From assembly GCA_016630905.1 (NCBI GenBank), contig WBMQ01000001.1, positions 2,480,001 through 2,544,000 of the forward strand: a DNA stretch of 64,000 nt, read 5' to 3'. The stretch is from Capillidium heterosporum. Its lineage: Eukaryota; Entomophthoromycota; Entomophthoromycetes; Entomophthorales; Capillidiaceae. The stretch's first letter is position 1. Every line of letters starts with the position of its first letter. Made by a program: the position numbers and the translations under genes. The notes beneath the pieces were generated by a model. It did no database searches and was not told the origin of the DNA. It saw nothing but the letters and a program-made list of their open reading frames with translations. This document shows, in pieces, positions 23,101-33,868 of the stretch.

Positions 23101-24550
23101 ATGAAAGTGCAAACTCCAAAGTCAAATTCAACGAATATCACAATGTTATTAGCAGCTTCAGCTATAGGTCTATCAGTTACAACATATTTAACCTACATCC
23201 TACGTAGAGGAGAGGAGCGGTTCCCCTGGTATACCCGACTACTCTTTATATTCAAGCCAACCTACCCGTTCATCATCAAAAAGTTAGAGAAGGGGTACGA
23301 ACCAGTGTTCCAACAGTTTCAAGACAACTTTAAAGCTGGTATCGAGGTGGGTAGCTCGGTAACTATATACAGTAAAGGTAAGAAGGTGGTAGAGTTGTAT
23401 GGTGGGTATGCTGATTTCAAAGCAAAGAAACCCTTTGATGAAAATACTATAAGCCTGGTATATTCCAGTGGCAAGTTTATGGTAGCATTGATGGACCAAC
23501 TTTGATACTAACTTTAAATAGGAGTCCTTTGTAGCGGCCTACTACGTTGACAGAGGTATACTGGATTACAACACCAAGATAAGTGAGATTTGGCCAGAGT
23601 TTTCCAACGGTAACAAAGGCGAGGCTACTTTGAGCGACCTACTGAAGCATCAGTCCGGTCTAAGCTACTTTAAAAACCCTCAGCCCACTTTAAAGATCTT
23701 GAAGGATGGTTCCGAGTTCAAAAAGTTCCTCGAAAATCACGAACATAACTTCAACGGCGTCAAGACTAGGGCCTACCACGGATACACACGAGGCTGGATC
23801 CTAAACGAGATTTTGAAGTTAAAGGTTGATACAACTATAGGACAGCTCTTCCAAAATCAGCTAAATCAAGAATTTGATATGGAGTTCTACGTTGGCTGTC
23901 CCAAAAATGTCTTAGATAGAAAGTCTACTTCCTACACCTACTCGACTATCGATATGTTGGCCGGCTTCATGCTCCCCAGGTTCATAATTGGAAATAAGAT
24001 CTCTAAAGAGTTTAACCCCAGGATGTTGGATAAGGGTAGTCCTATGGATCACGTATCCAGCTTGAAGGTCAGTGAGAACCCTAGTGATCCTAACGAAGTT
24101 GGATTTTTGGATTACGAGATACCTAGTGTAAACTCCCATACCAACTCCAACTCGGTAAGTATGGTTTATATGTGCATCTAACTAAAATTTAAAAAGTTGG
24201 CCAAAGCCGCCGCCATCTTAGCTAACGACGGAGTATTGGATGGTAAGCATGTGTTAGATCCCCAAACGGTCAAGCTAAGTATCTCTCAGGAAGAGACCCG
24301 AATGGATGAGGCTATCAAGCTACCTACTACCAACACTTTAGGTGGATTTACTTTATTGGATCAACGTGATTTTGAAGGTGCCAAATTGTACGGATGGTGT
24401 GGCAACGGAGGATCCTTTGTCTATTTTGATAACCAAACCAAATTCGCCTTCAGCTACGTTATGAACGCACCCACTTTGGATTTCTACAACCAGGGTAGGG
24501 CTTATGGCCTGTTGAAATTGGCATACAAAAAACATTTGGAGAGTTTGTAG
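23101..24550 (+). CDS. Beta-lactamase-fold serine hydrolase (LACTB/EstB-like esterase)
   Basis: Exons 23101-23481, 23522-24154, 24197-24550 (introns 40 and 42 nt), 455 residues. Intron 1 has a textbook branch point, TACTAAC. A membrane segment lies near residues 14-36 (MLLAASAIGLSVTTYLTYIL), so it is probably membrane-anchored. Catalytic features of the PF00144 family: SxxK as SSGK (just before intron 1), a YHGYTRGWILNEIL segment matching the YxN-position YHALTxGW of esterase-type members, and a C-terminal GWCGNGGSFVYFD in place of the usual HTGFGGS. The loss of the HTG triad residues is a notable deviation. Role: probable esterase or peptidase; substrate unknown. Confidence 0.88.
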
Positions 24551-25501
24551 GGATATAAAACACGGAATATATTTTATATGAAAGCTCTATTTGGGATTCT
24601 ATTTTTTCGATTTGCGAGAATTTAGTTCAAGGGATACGGTAGTTGATTAATTAAACCAAATAGTACATCTTTTACCAGCGTAAAGTAGCTAAAAGTTCGT
24701 CGCTTATAAATATTATCTAGGTTTTTTGATATCCTCTACCAACTCAAGTTAAAGTTCAAAGAGCTAAATTCCTATTCTAACTTATATATGAAGCAATGGC
24801 CATCTACATAAAAGCTTTAGGCGTTTAGTTCGAATATAGCTTTAGCAAAATATATATTTATAAAATCAACAAGGCTTACAAAGTATTGTACTGCTGGCCC
24901 ATAAAAAGGTGCAAACATCCGATAGTATAGGCTTCCTATAAACCATCGTGTAATTGAATGGAAAAGGAACCTGCTTCTGATGACTACAAAGCTCTACCAT
25001 CAATAAAGAACATCAATTATCTCTCATATGAAAATCACAGCATCTTAGATACTAAATATGTCTATGGAATACAGGACTCATTACTTTCATTTTTGGACCT
25101 CAATTTCGTTTAAAGTCGCTTTAAAGAAATTTGACGAATAAAGTTTAATTTTTGCTTGGAATCGGTCCTCACTAATTGGATTAAAAATAAAAGGCCTAAT
25201 AAAAGTACCTTTTGCTTCAAGAGGGTATCCGAACATTTTCAAGATGAACATTTAATGAAAATCAATAGTTGAATTAGGTCTATCAAAAATAGATGTAGCA
25301 ATCATTATTCAAAAACATTTATGGATACGAAAATATACATATTGAACTGAATTTTGGCTCCTATTGAGGAAAAAATTCATAGTTCTAATCGATATGAAAA
25401 TCTTTGGAGTATCCCAGCTACTTTAAATATGTCAACTTAACCAAAAGTTAATTTCAACTCGAAGCTTTCAATTTATCTCATTAGTTCACCTCAACAAAAA
25501 G
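24551..25501. other. Spacer before the second tyrosinase
   Basis: About 950 bp, AT-rich, presumably with the promoter of the gene at 25502. Nothing else seen. Confidence 0.55.
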
Positions 25502-26818
25502 ATGTTACTCAGCTACATCATCCCTATAACTTTGACCCTGCTGCAAGCTATAACCTGTCAAAGTTCACCATACAGTGCAACTATTGTCGACGGACGATGT
25601 GTAAAGCCAGCTTTACGAAGAGAGATACGTGACCTCAGTAAGCCGGAGTTGGATGCCTACCTAGCAGCTGTCAAGCAGCTACACAACCCTCAGCCTGGTG
25701 GTAAAATGTCCAAGTACGAAAAACTAGTCAACCTACATGTCCAGTTTTACGATGAAGCGCATGGTGTACCCCCGTTTCTAGCTTGGCACCGCTACTTCAT
25801 AAAAATCTACGAGATCGAACTGCAGAAAATCGATCCCACTATTGTTTTACCCTACTGGGATTGGTCTTACGACTGTAAACACCCCGAACGCTCACCTGTA
25901 TTGAGCAACCGCTACATGGGTGGGCAAGGGGATCCTAATAAGGAGTACTGCCTTACCAGCGGCCCGTTCGCCGGCTGGATGACAGTTGTAGATGAACTCC
26001 ACTGTTTAACTCGAAGGTTTGACGAGGATGATAAATGCTCATCCTTTCCTACTCCTGAGCAGCTGCTTCTTTTGCTCAACGAACCCGACTTCAGCGAGTT
26101 TGTCTATCAACTGGAGTTGTACCACGGGTCACCCCACAATGCTTTGGGCTACGATCCCGGTGACTTTGCCGTCAACGTCTCCCCCAATGACCCCATCTTT
26201 TACCTGCACCACACTTTCGTAGATCTGCTGTACAACAAGTGGTTGGAGCTACACCCCGAATCCAAATACAATGGGGTCATGCGCCGTAAGCGGGTGCACG
26301 AGGACAACATCATGCTTCCCTTCAAACGCTCGGTCAAAAGTACTTTGAACTCGACTAGCGATTACTTTTGCTACACATACGCCGAGTATCCAAGAAAATT
26401 GACACCACCCGAAGATGTTGTGCCCAAATCGGAGTTCGAAGCATTGACCAAGAAAGGTCAGAGTCGAAGTCTGCACCTACCTCTGAACCAATACACCAAT
26501 CCGGTCTTAGGAAAGTACAAGAAGCTTACTTTAGCTCAAGTACTACCCTATCTGCGCAGTTTGAAAGCTGCACCCAAGGACCTGAGCCGCAGCTTCACCT
26601 CGTTTGGCGAGAGCAAGGGTAAGGGCGAAGAAAAGGGTAAGGATAAGGTTGAGGACGAAGACGATAAGAAAGTCATCCCACTGAAGCCGTTGCCCAAGAA
26701 ATGGTTGAACCAGAACCATATGAACGTCACAAAAGCTGAAGAGTATCAGGACCGTTCCAATCAGATCGCCGAGGCGTTGAACGATCTAGCGCTCTTTGTA
26801 CCGATAGCAGCAACGTAG
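25502..26818 (+). CDS. Secreted tyrosinase, intronless paralogue
   Basis: 438 residues in one exon. Signal peptide MLLSYIIPITLTLLQAITCQ. CuA: H79, H87, H96 (HVQFYDEAHGVPPFLAWHRYF). CuB: H208, H212 and H236/237 (LYHGSPHNALGYDPGDFAVNVSPNDPIFYLHHTF). It shares PYWDWS, the YCLT...GPF segment and the YAEYPR stretch with the gene at 19729. The C-terminus has an extra acidic/basic insert rich in Lys, Glu and Asp (about residues 366-385), absent from the other copy. The site of the first copy's intron (SPN|D) is uninterrupted here, so an intron was gained or lost since duplication. Confidence 0.95.
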   Translation: MLLSYIIPITLTLLQAITCQSSPYSATIVDGRCVKPALRREIRDLSKPELDAYLAAVKQLHNPQPGGKMSKYEKLVNLHVQFYDEAHGVPPFLAWHRYFIKIYEIELQKIDPTIVLPYWDWSYDCKHPERSPVLSNRYMGGQGDPNKEYCLTSGPFAGWMTVVDELHCLTRRFDEDDKCSSFPTPEQLLLLLNEPDFSEFVYQLELYHGSPHNALGYDPGDFAVNVSPNDPIFYLHHTFVDLLYNKWLELHPESKYNGVMRRKRVHEDNIMLPFKRSVKSTLNSTSDYFCYTYAEYPRKLTPPEDVVPKSEFEALTKKGQSRSLHLPLNQYTNPVLGKYKKLTLAQVLPYLRSLKAAPKDLSRSFTSFGESKGKGEEKGKDKVEDEDDKKVIPLKPLPKKWLNQNHMNVTKAEEYQDRSNQIAEALNDLALFVPIAAT

Positions 26819-27026
26819 TGGTTCTACAAAAAATTATACACTTTTGAATTATAGTTAGAAATAAACATTTGTATCCAACCAACTTGCATGTACTTCAATA
26901 TAAATAAGTAAAAGGGTATATTTGATAAGTATAGCTGTAGGTTGCACAGTTTTTATTTATAGTAAGAGAAGGAACTTAATTGAGAAGGTAGTATAATTTT
27001 AGAAAACAAATGAGACAAAAGAGAAA

Positions 27027-27908
27027 TCAAACCTTGAACCCAGCCAAGAAGTTAGCCTTACCTCCATCCAAACTTTCAAAGGGTTGGCTCATATACACGT
27101 TGGTCAGCCTACGATCCAGTATCAACTTGGCATAGTACCTATCACAGTAATCGATATCGTATAAAACAAACTGACCTCCTGATTTCAAGCTACGTACCAT
27201 AGTATCCAATACCTTGTCGACCGCCTTAAACTTATCCTTGGCTTTAGTTATCAGTTTGTGTAGGAAGAGGGCCGAAACTATAAGATCAAATTTGTTCTCC
27301 TTAAAGCTATTCCAATTAGGAGAAGTGTCGTGAATATCTACCAAGTTCGAAGGTATAGCATCCAGTTCTAAGTTGGTTTTCAAGTACTTTAAGGTAGGCA
27401 ATCCATCCTTCCAATCAGTAAAAGGGTAGCTACTAGTGACTTTGAACTTCAACTTAGCTTCCAAAAGCTGACGCACTACTATAACTGTTACCAAGCCTCG
27501 GTTACAGCCCAAATCTAAGACTTCATCTATTTGTGACCAATCTTGAACTAGATCCAACATGGAGTCAATATGCTTACCGCGTCGAAACTTGGACTTGTAA
27601 AGAGTCTGTGTTAGTTGTAGGGAAGTATAAAGGTTATGTACAGTAAATAATGAAAGTATTAAAGTCCATAGTTTTTTGGGGAGGTGGATGTGATGGGATA
27701 GTAATGGTTGAAATTTAGTCAAAAGTAGTAAAGAAGTCCAGCTAGTCAAGTTGGTCAAAGTTAAACTGTTAATTTTCGTAGTAAGGTTGGGGTGGTACTG
27801 ACCTTTGAGTTTAGTGGTTGGGAGATAAGAAGTTGGTACTTGAGATTTCTGGTTGTGAAGTCGATAATAAGAAGGTAACTTGGTGATGTCAAAGGTCAAA
27901 AGTACCAT
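27027..27908 (-). CDS. Class I SAM-dependent methyltransferase with hydrophobic N-terminal region
   Basis: Intronless, 293 residues. A methyltransferase domain covers about residues 120-260: motif I VLDLGCNRGLVTV, an acidic strand end (LVDIHD), FDLIVSALFLHKL in the motif IV position and a post-motif SLKSGGQFVLYDIDY. Upstream is a poorly conserved part with hydrophobic stretches (about 55-110: SWTSLLLLTKFQPLL, LWTLILSLFTVHNLY), so membrane association is likely. The FRRGKHIDSML segment just before motif I resembles GKFRHRDRML of related bacterial and fungal methyltransferases. Substrate unknown. Convergent with the tyrosinase gene (208 bp between stops). Confidence 0.8.
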   Translation of the reverse strand: MVLLTFDITKLPSYYRLHNQKSQVPTSYLPTTKLKGQYHPNLTTKINSLTLTNLTSWTSLLLLTKFQPLLSHHIHLPKKLWTLILSLFTVHNLYTSLQLTQTLYKSKFRRGKHIDSMLDLVQDWSQIDEVLDLGCNRGLVTVIVVRQLLEAKLKFKVTSSYPFTDWKDGLPTLKYLKTNLELDAIPSNLVDIHDTSPNWNSFKENKFDLIVSALFLHKLITKAKDKFKAVDKVLDTMVRSLKSGGQFVLYDIDYCDRYYAKLILDRRLTNVYMSQPFESLDGGKANFLAGFKV

Positions 27909-29531
27909 CTTGGTTGTATATTTATTGTAGTTGTATAAACTTGAAATCTGTTGTAGTAAACTGAAAAGAAGGTGAAAGGGCTTTGGGTTATGCAGGCTTT
28001 ATAGATGACACTGGAAAGGGATTTGAGAACACTTTATCAGACTTGAAGTTTGCATCAAAATTGGTACTTTGTTGGTAAGGGTATCATTGGATCGTTTGAA
28101 GTGGGTGTTTGAGGCCACCCAATTATTTAACTTTATGTTGAGAGTTTATTTGCTAAATGCTTTAAACTTTGAAACTGGTAGGTACTCATTGTATATGTTC
28201 TGAAAAGCTACAAAGATTTCTAAAATGTAAAATATTTGAAAGTAGTATAGTATTTTGAAACGTAAGAATATTAAGTTTAGCTGGAATGATGTGGAGAATT
28301 TCGATATGTCCACGATAACTTTTCGTATGTAGGGAAAGTTGTGGCAAAACAATCCAGAAAATATGGACCTTATATAATTAAATGTATACATAATTAGACA
28401 TGTAAAAAGAGTACCCATATTGTACTTTTATCCTAATGACGAAAACCTATAGCGGATAAGCTGTACAATATGGTCTTTAGATGTGAATCAAGCCCATCTG
28501 TAGAAAGGCATAAACTTTTACCTATCCGATCCAGGTCCATAAATTTGATTATTGAAAATACATCACTATTTGAATCAACGATCTAAGATCTATCCTTCCA
28601 TCGTAGTAGGATGGAAGCTGAACCAGTTTGCTAAAGCTAATACAAGTGATATTCTTAATTCCTTGAGGTTCTAAATTAATTGTACTATAATCTTACTAAA
28701 GTTTTCTGGTTTTGAGACAACTGTTATGGAACTTAGTACTCTCATCTTGACGGGCATTCTAATTGAGTTCTGCAGGAGCCTGTCCTTGGATAAAGTGAAT
28801 TTATTGTTGTTAGCATATCCTATACTTTCAAATATATATGTATATAGATCTACCAGAATTGACTTGAATAAATTTTCTATACCTTACCACGTTACCAGAA
28901 ATCGTATTGAAGCTTTATTTAAGCAAATGTAACTCAATATGCTCTAAACTTTATTACAGCTAATTTAGCAACAGTAGATACCTATATGATGATGGATAAT
29001 AAATTGACAGTTTTAAAGAGAATATTTAATAGGATATTCAAGTCGAGTCGAATTGAAGTTTCCGTTGAGATGAACCACGATTTAATACTATTCGGAATGT
29101 GACATTGCTAATTACATTTCTTATTGAGGTTGGCAGGAAGTTAGATTGACTATGGATCACTTTATGACAGTGCAACCTTTAGGTTAGTGAAGGTTAGTTT
29201 CATAATTGCCTTTTACCAATTTAAAATTTTGTTCGAATCATGGTGCACTTGCCTCCATCCTATCCAACAATCTTATACAAAGTATAAAGGTTTTCTATGA
29301 GGTTAAGGTTATGATATCGCTTTCCATCCACTATAGCTATAAAAGTATATTTTAGTACACTTTTGTACAGTTAAAAACACACAAGATAAAAGTGCCAAAA
29401 TATATCTAAGCAGATGTTTGAAATCTAATACTGTATTACACAAATAGGTTTCACTACCCAACACATACATATACCCAATCAAACATTAAAAACTATTTAT
29501 TCGATAACATAAAAATCCATCATAAATCAAC
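27909..29531. other. Spacer with no supported gene
   Basis: Contains short open stretches at 28146-28418 (-) and 28726-28932 (+, a hydrophobic 68-residue frame) that I cannot link to any family. Confidence 0.5.
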
Positions 29532-30642
29532 CTACTTGCCACCAAAACTTTGGTTGGCATTAGCAACCGCCTCAGTATTTTTTTCATTTCTATCATTCCT
29601 ATACTTAACAATTACCTGATTAGCTGTCTTTACGATAGGTTCCCTTATGTACTTGATATAAAGCTTATCTTGCCAAGCCGGTGTATCGTAGATATGGTCG
29701 CCTCGGTACCTATGACAGCCATCCAGACACACAAACAGTAAGCCTATCACGCATATAAGAGTGGCTAGACATGTAGCCGAAGTTACCATCATCATAGTAA
29801 CTAGTTGGTATCGGACAGCATCAAAGACATCAGCCCCACCTAAAATCTGACCGGTCATCGTACCTGGTATATTGATAATTCCCATAACTGACATGGCGTT
29901 GATGATGGGGATCATACCCAACTGGATGGATTTAGTAGCTATTGGTCGTGTAGTCTCCCATCTTGTAGCACCCATACTCAAATTCATTTCGATACGATCT
30001 TTGTCGGTTAAGATGACTTTTAAGGCGTGTGAGGTACCTAGCGATATACCTAACATGGCATTGCCGACTAAAAGACCGATAGTTGGCACGAACTGTTGGG
30101 GTTGGTAGAAAGGTTCCGGCTTGATGAGATAAACTAAACCTAGTAAACCTACTATACCACATGAAAGTAGGATGGAGACAAAGACTAAAGGTAACTAGAT
30201 TTTTTAAGTTTTAGATTTTTAGATTATAATAAAAGTTTACCATAAATTTGTGCCGCATCACTGTTTGATGATATACCGTCTCATAAGCCGCTAGTATCAC
30301 GAATGCAGCTAAAATTAAAATGTTAGGTAACTATTTCAAAGTATTTGAAAGAAAAACCTACAAGCCATAACAACTGGTACCCAAACCTCTTTGGAAGCTA
30401 GAACTGGTTTCAAGATGAAGGCCATAACTGTCAATTGGACAAGGCACCGTAGAGAAGATATGATCAACGAAGTCTCCATCTTCAACTTTAGAGCTATAGA
30501 TAGCAATACTATTGTAAAATTAGCTTCGACGTTTGTGGTGTTGGTGAATACCTGCAAATATGACAAAGAGGTAGGCGTAGCCTACTGAACCCCAGTTCAA
30601 GTTGACGTAACTGGAGTTAGTGGGGCAATTCATAGCATCCAT
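29532..30642 (-). CDS. UPF0014 (FetB/ALS3-like) membrane protein, copy A
   Basis: Exons 30552-30642, 30362-30508, 30241-30308, 29532-30194 (introns 43, 53 and 46 nt), 322 residues. Polytopic; the family includes E. coli FetB (iron export, works with ATPase FetA) and plant ALS3/STAR2 (aluminium tolerance), that is, permease parts of half-type ABC systems. Family signatures: IGLLVGNAM, a MGATRWE motif in the long cytosolic loop, and MGIINIPGTMTGQILGG followed by ADVFDAVRYQ. The C-terminal tail DTPAWQDKLYIKYI is shared with copy B. No partner ATPase gene lies nearby. Intron positions match copy B exactly. Confidence 0.9.
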
Positions 30643-32495
30643 CTGTATTTAACTTTTTTTAAATAGTTGGATTATAAGTTGTTTCGTATTGGACCGGCAA
30701 GTCAAAGTTGGAACGATGGAAATCTAGGAAAGACTGCTTAGCTAAACTGTTGGAATTGAATTCTATTTTATCTACACATACCTTTGACCTGAAAAGATAT
30801 TCAAAACAAAAATCAAAGAAACTAAAAGTTTAAAGAAGGTTAGTGTAACGTTGCTTAGCCTTCAAGTCTATTTAAATGGATATAGGATAAACTTTTCGAT
30901 AAAGCTAAATCAAAAGATGCTGGACTTGTTCTTCAACTCAATAGGTTTTATAGATCGTTCTACTGATAAAATACCTTACTTCCAACAGACATCTCTTATG
31001 AACGAGTTGACGCTATCATAAATATAGCATTTCCAAAATAAACTGGTTATCAAATCTAGCACCCCCAAATTATTTTTGAAATGAGAATCAAGATTCTACC
31101 CCAAAATAGCATTTCATTGAAAAGAGCCTTCCAGTTTAAGCAAATATATAAATTAGTTATGGGGTAGATTTACTAGTATACGATTAACCAATGATAGGTT
31201 AGGTTTTTGCAGTCCATCAACTATGGGGGTTGGAATTGATCCAAGTAGAATAATTTGCAAGTTCAGATCCAAACTTCTGATAAAGGCTCGATTAACCCAA
31301 TCATTAATTAGGTCAAAGTTTAGAATTACATCAGTTCTATCAAATGATCTATTCTTTCAAAGATTCTTACTTATCTAAATTAAAATATCAGATGAAGAGT
31401 TCAAAACATAGATATCGCAAGGTACTCTTTATAACTTAGGTATATATATAGTAACATCTCAATTAAAGGTGATGGTATAGGTCTAGGTAAGAATATATAT
31501 CTGATGGATTGGAAAAATCCACTTCTAAAAAGTGATATATCAGCCATAGATGATAATGAAGAACTCATCACAATATGTACTATCGATATATTTAATTGAT
31601 ATTCCTATTCCGGCGCTCGATCTACCTAAAGGTTAAAACACCTTTTAGTTGATTTAGCACCTGACGAGGGGTTGTAGTTGAACAGGTTGACTTGAGTATG
31701 TAAGGATCTAGATGGTTGTTAATTGAATCTGAAAAGCCATCGACCAAAGCTAGAGAATTGGTATTGTATGCAGGGCAACTAGTTGATAAAAATATCTAGA
31801 ATCTCATGTCAATTCTTTTAATAAAATATGTCGAATTTCTTTACTATGGTATTCGACAACATCAATATTCGAATAACACCAGTTGAGGTTTGAAAAATGC
31901 AAATATTTCTTTATAAATATCTACACTTAAATCCCATAAGTATACTTGAAACGTAAGAGAAGGAAAAGGATGTATCAACAAACTAAACTCCCTTTCTCGA
32001 GAACCAAGATGAAATCATAGGATCTTGCTTATGCTGGTTCCAATTAAGCTTACTATATACTTATAGCTTTATAGTATGCAAGCAAAAGGTAATCCAGTAT
32101 CGGAGCTTTGGTAGGTCGAAGATAAACTACACAAACGATGGATCTCAACAACTGCATCCTTCCCCATCAAAACAATTTGGACTTGGAAATCAAAGTCGAC
32201 GTCATTTCAAGCAAAAGCTATCACAAAGATCAAAGATCCATAGATTCCATGCCAACGCTTAAAAATACAAACTTAACAAAATTCTGATAGCTCAAATAGT
32301 TGGAGAATATCTAAATTGATACAAATGCATCAGGCTAATATAAGTAGAAAAAGTAAACTACTTGCACTTTTCAACTTTTTACAATTGGAAGGCTTAAAGG
32401 TAACCACCCCAACCATTCATTTTACAATTTTACATTTATACCACTTCAGCTATATCAACTAACTTGAATCGAATTGTCAGCAAATAAACTCAAAA
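30643..32495. promoter_or_regulatory. Divergent spacer between the two UPF0014 genes
   Basis: 1853 bp between two start codons reading outwards; it should hold both promoters. A single-base-resolution site cannot be assigned. No ORF worth listing. Confidence 0.5.
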
Positions 32496-33600
32496 ATGTC
32501 CGACCCCAGTTGCAAACCCAAAGATTATGTCTCTGTTGGTTGGGATTCGGTAGGTTGGTCTACCTTGTTCGTCCTATTCAACGGTAATTTGCAGTCCAGC
32601 TCATCTAAACTAACCCTGACTTGATAGTTATTCTATCCATAGTCCTAAAGCTGAAGATGGAAACCTCGTTGATCATATCTAGTAGTCGATGCATAGTACA
32701 ACTGACAGCTATGGCCTATGTCCTAAAACCGGTTTTGGATTCCAAGGAGGTTTGGGTACCTTTTTTGATGTCGGGTAAGTTTATATTTAGTTGCTTTAAT
32801 AGCATATTTATATATATATTACGATAGGTGCTTTTATCCTACTAGCAGGGTATGAGACCGTCTACCACCAAAGTAAATCTAGGCACAAATTGATGGTAAG
32901 CTATTTGTAAAATCCACATACTAATTTTATTTTCCAACAGTTGCCTCTAGTCCTTAGCTCCATCACCCTATCCTGCCTGACGATCGGTATCATAGGTTTA
33001 TCGCTAGTAATCAGAGTTGAACCTTTTTACCAACCCCAACAGTTTGTCCCTATTATCGGCTTATTAATCGGCAATGCCATGTCAGGGATAGCAGTAGGCA
33101 TGACCCACGTCCTAAGCATGCTAAGTTCTTACAAGGACCACATCGATATGCACTTAGCTATGGGTGCTTCCAGACTAGAAGCTAGCTTACCTTTAGCACA
33201 ACAGAGTTTGAGGTTATGCATGATCCCTACTATCAACGCCATGAGTGTAATGGGACTTATTAGTATACCGGGCATGATGACGGGTCAAATTTTAGGTGGT
33301 GCCGACGTCTTCGATGCAGTTCGATACCAACAAATTAGTATGTTTATGATCGCCTCTAGTACCGCTATAGGGACTTTGTTGAGTGTGGGTGGATGTCTCT
33401 TTATATGTATCGACGGCTGGCATAGATTGAGAATTGAGAGAGTATATGATACGCCAGCTTGGCAGGATCGTCTGTTTACCAAATATATTAGTGGGCCTTT
33501 GAGGTTAAGATTAATGCTTTGGAAGAAAAAGTTCAATAAGAAGGAGGAATGTAAGAGGGAAGTTAACGATGCCTTTATTATGGAGAAGTCTAAGAATTGA
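32496..33600 (+). CDS. UPF0014 (FetB/ALS3-like) membrane protein, copy B
   Basis: Exons 32496-32583, 32628-32774, 32828-32895, 32941-33600 (introns 44, 53 and 45 nt), 320 residues. Same architecture as copy A: SIVLKLKMETSLIISSSR, EPFYQPQQFVPIIGLLIGNAM, MGASRLE, ISIPGMMTGQILGG and ADVFDAVRYQ. Exons 2 and 3 have exactly the same length as in copy A (147 and 68 nt). The C-terminal tail is longer in Lys (WKKKFNKKEECKRE). Likely a metal-ion or related exporter subunit in a cellular membrane; substrate unproven. Confidence 0.92.
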
Positions 33601-33868
33601 AGAGTATTTTGTTGAGATGCTCAGTTCAAATTTTCAGGTTTTAGTTGGTAGCAACAATGTAGTTTATTAAAGTTTAATATCTTTTACATTTTGATGACCA
33701 TATTTATATGCTTAAGTATATTGTATATCCATACCGTAGCTTGAGTAATGGAGCATAGTTTTGTAACAGCCTAATGAAAATGAATGAATTTAAAGGTACT
33801 TGTTTCTACATCATTAAATTACACAAGATATCGATACATAATTCTAAAGAAACTTTATTTCACTACTT

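Noticed and set aside
28726-28932. 68-residue plus-strand ORF
   Set aside because: Hydrophobic and isolated; no similarity to anything recognisable and no exon partners.
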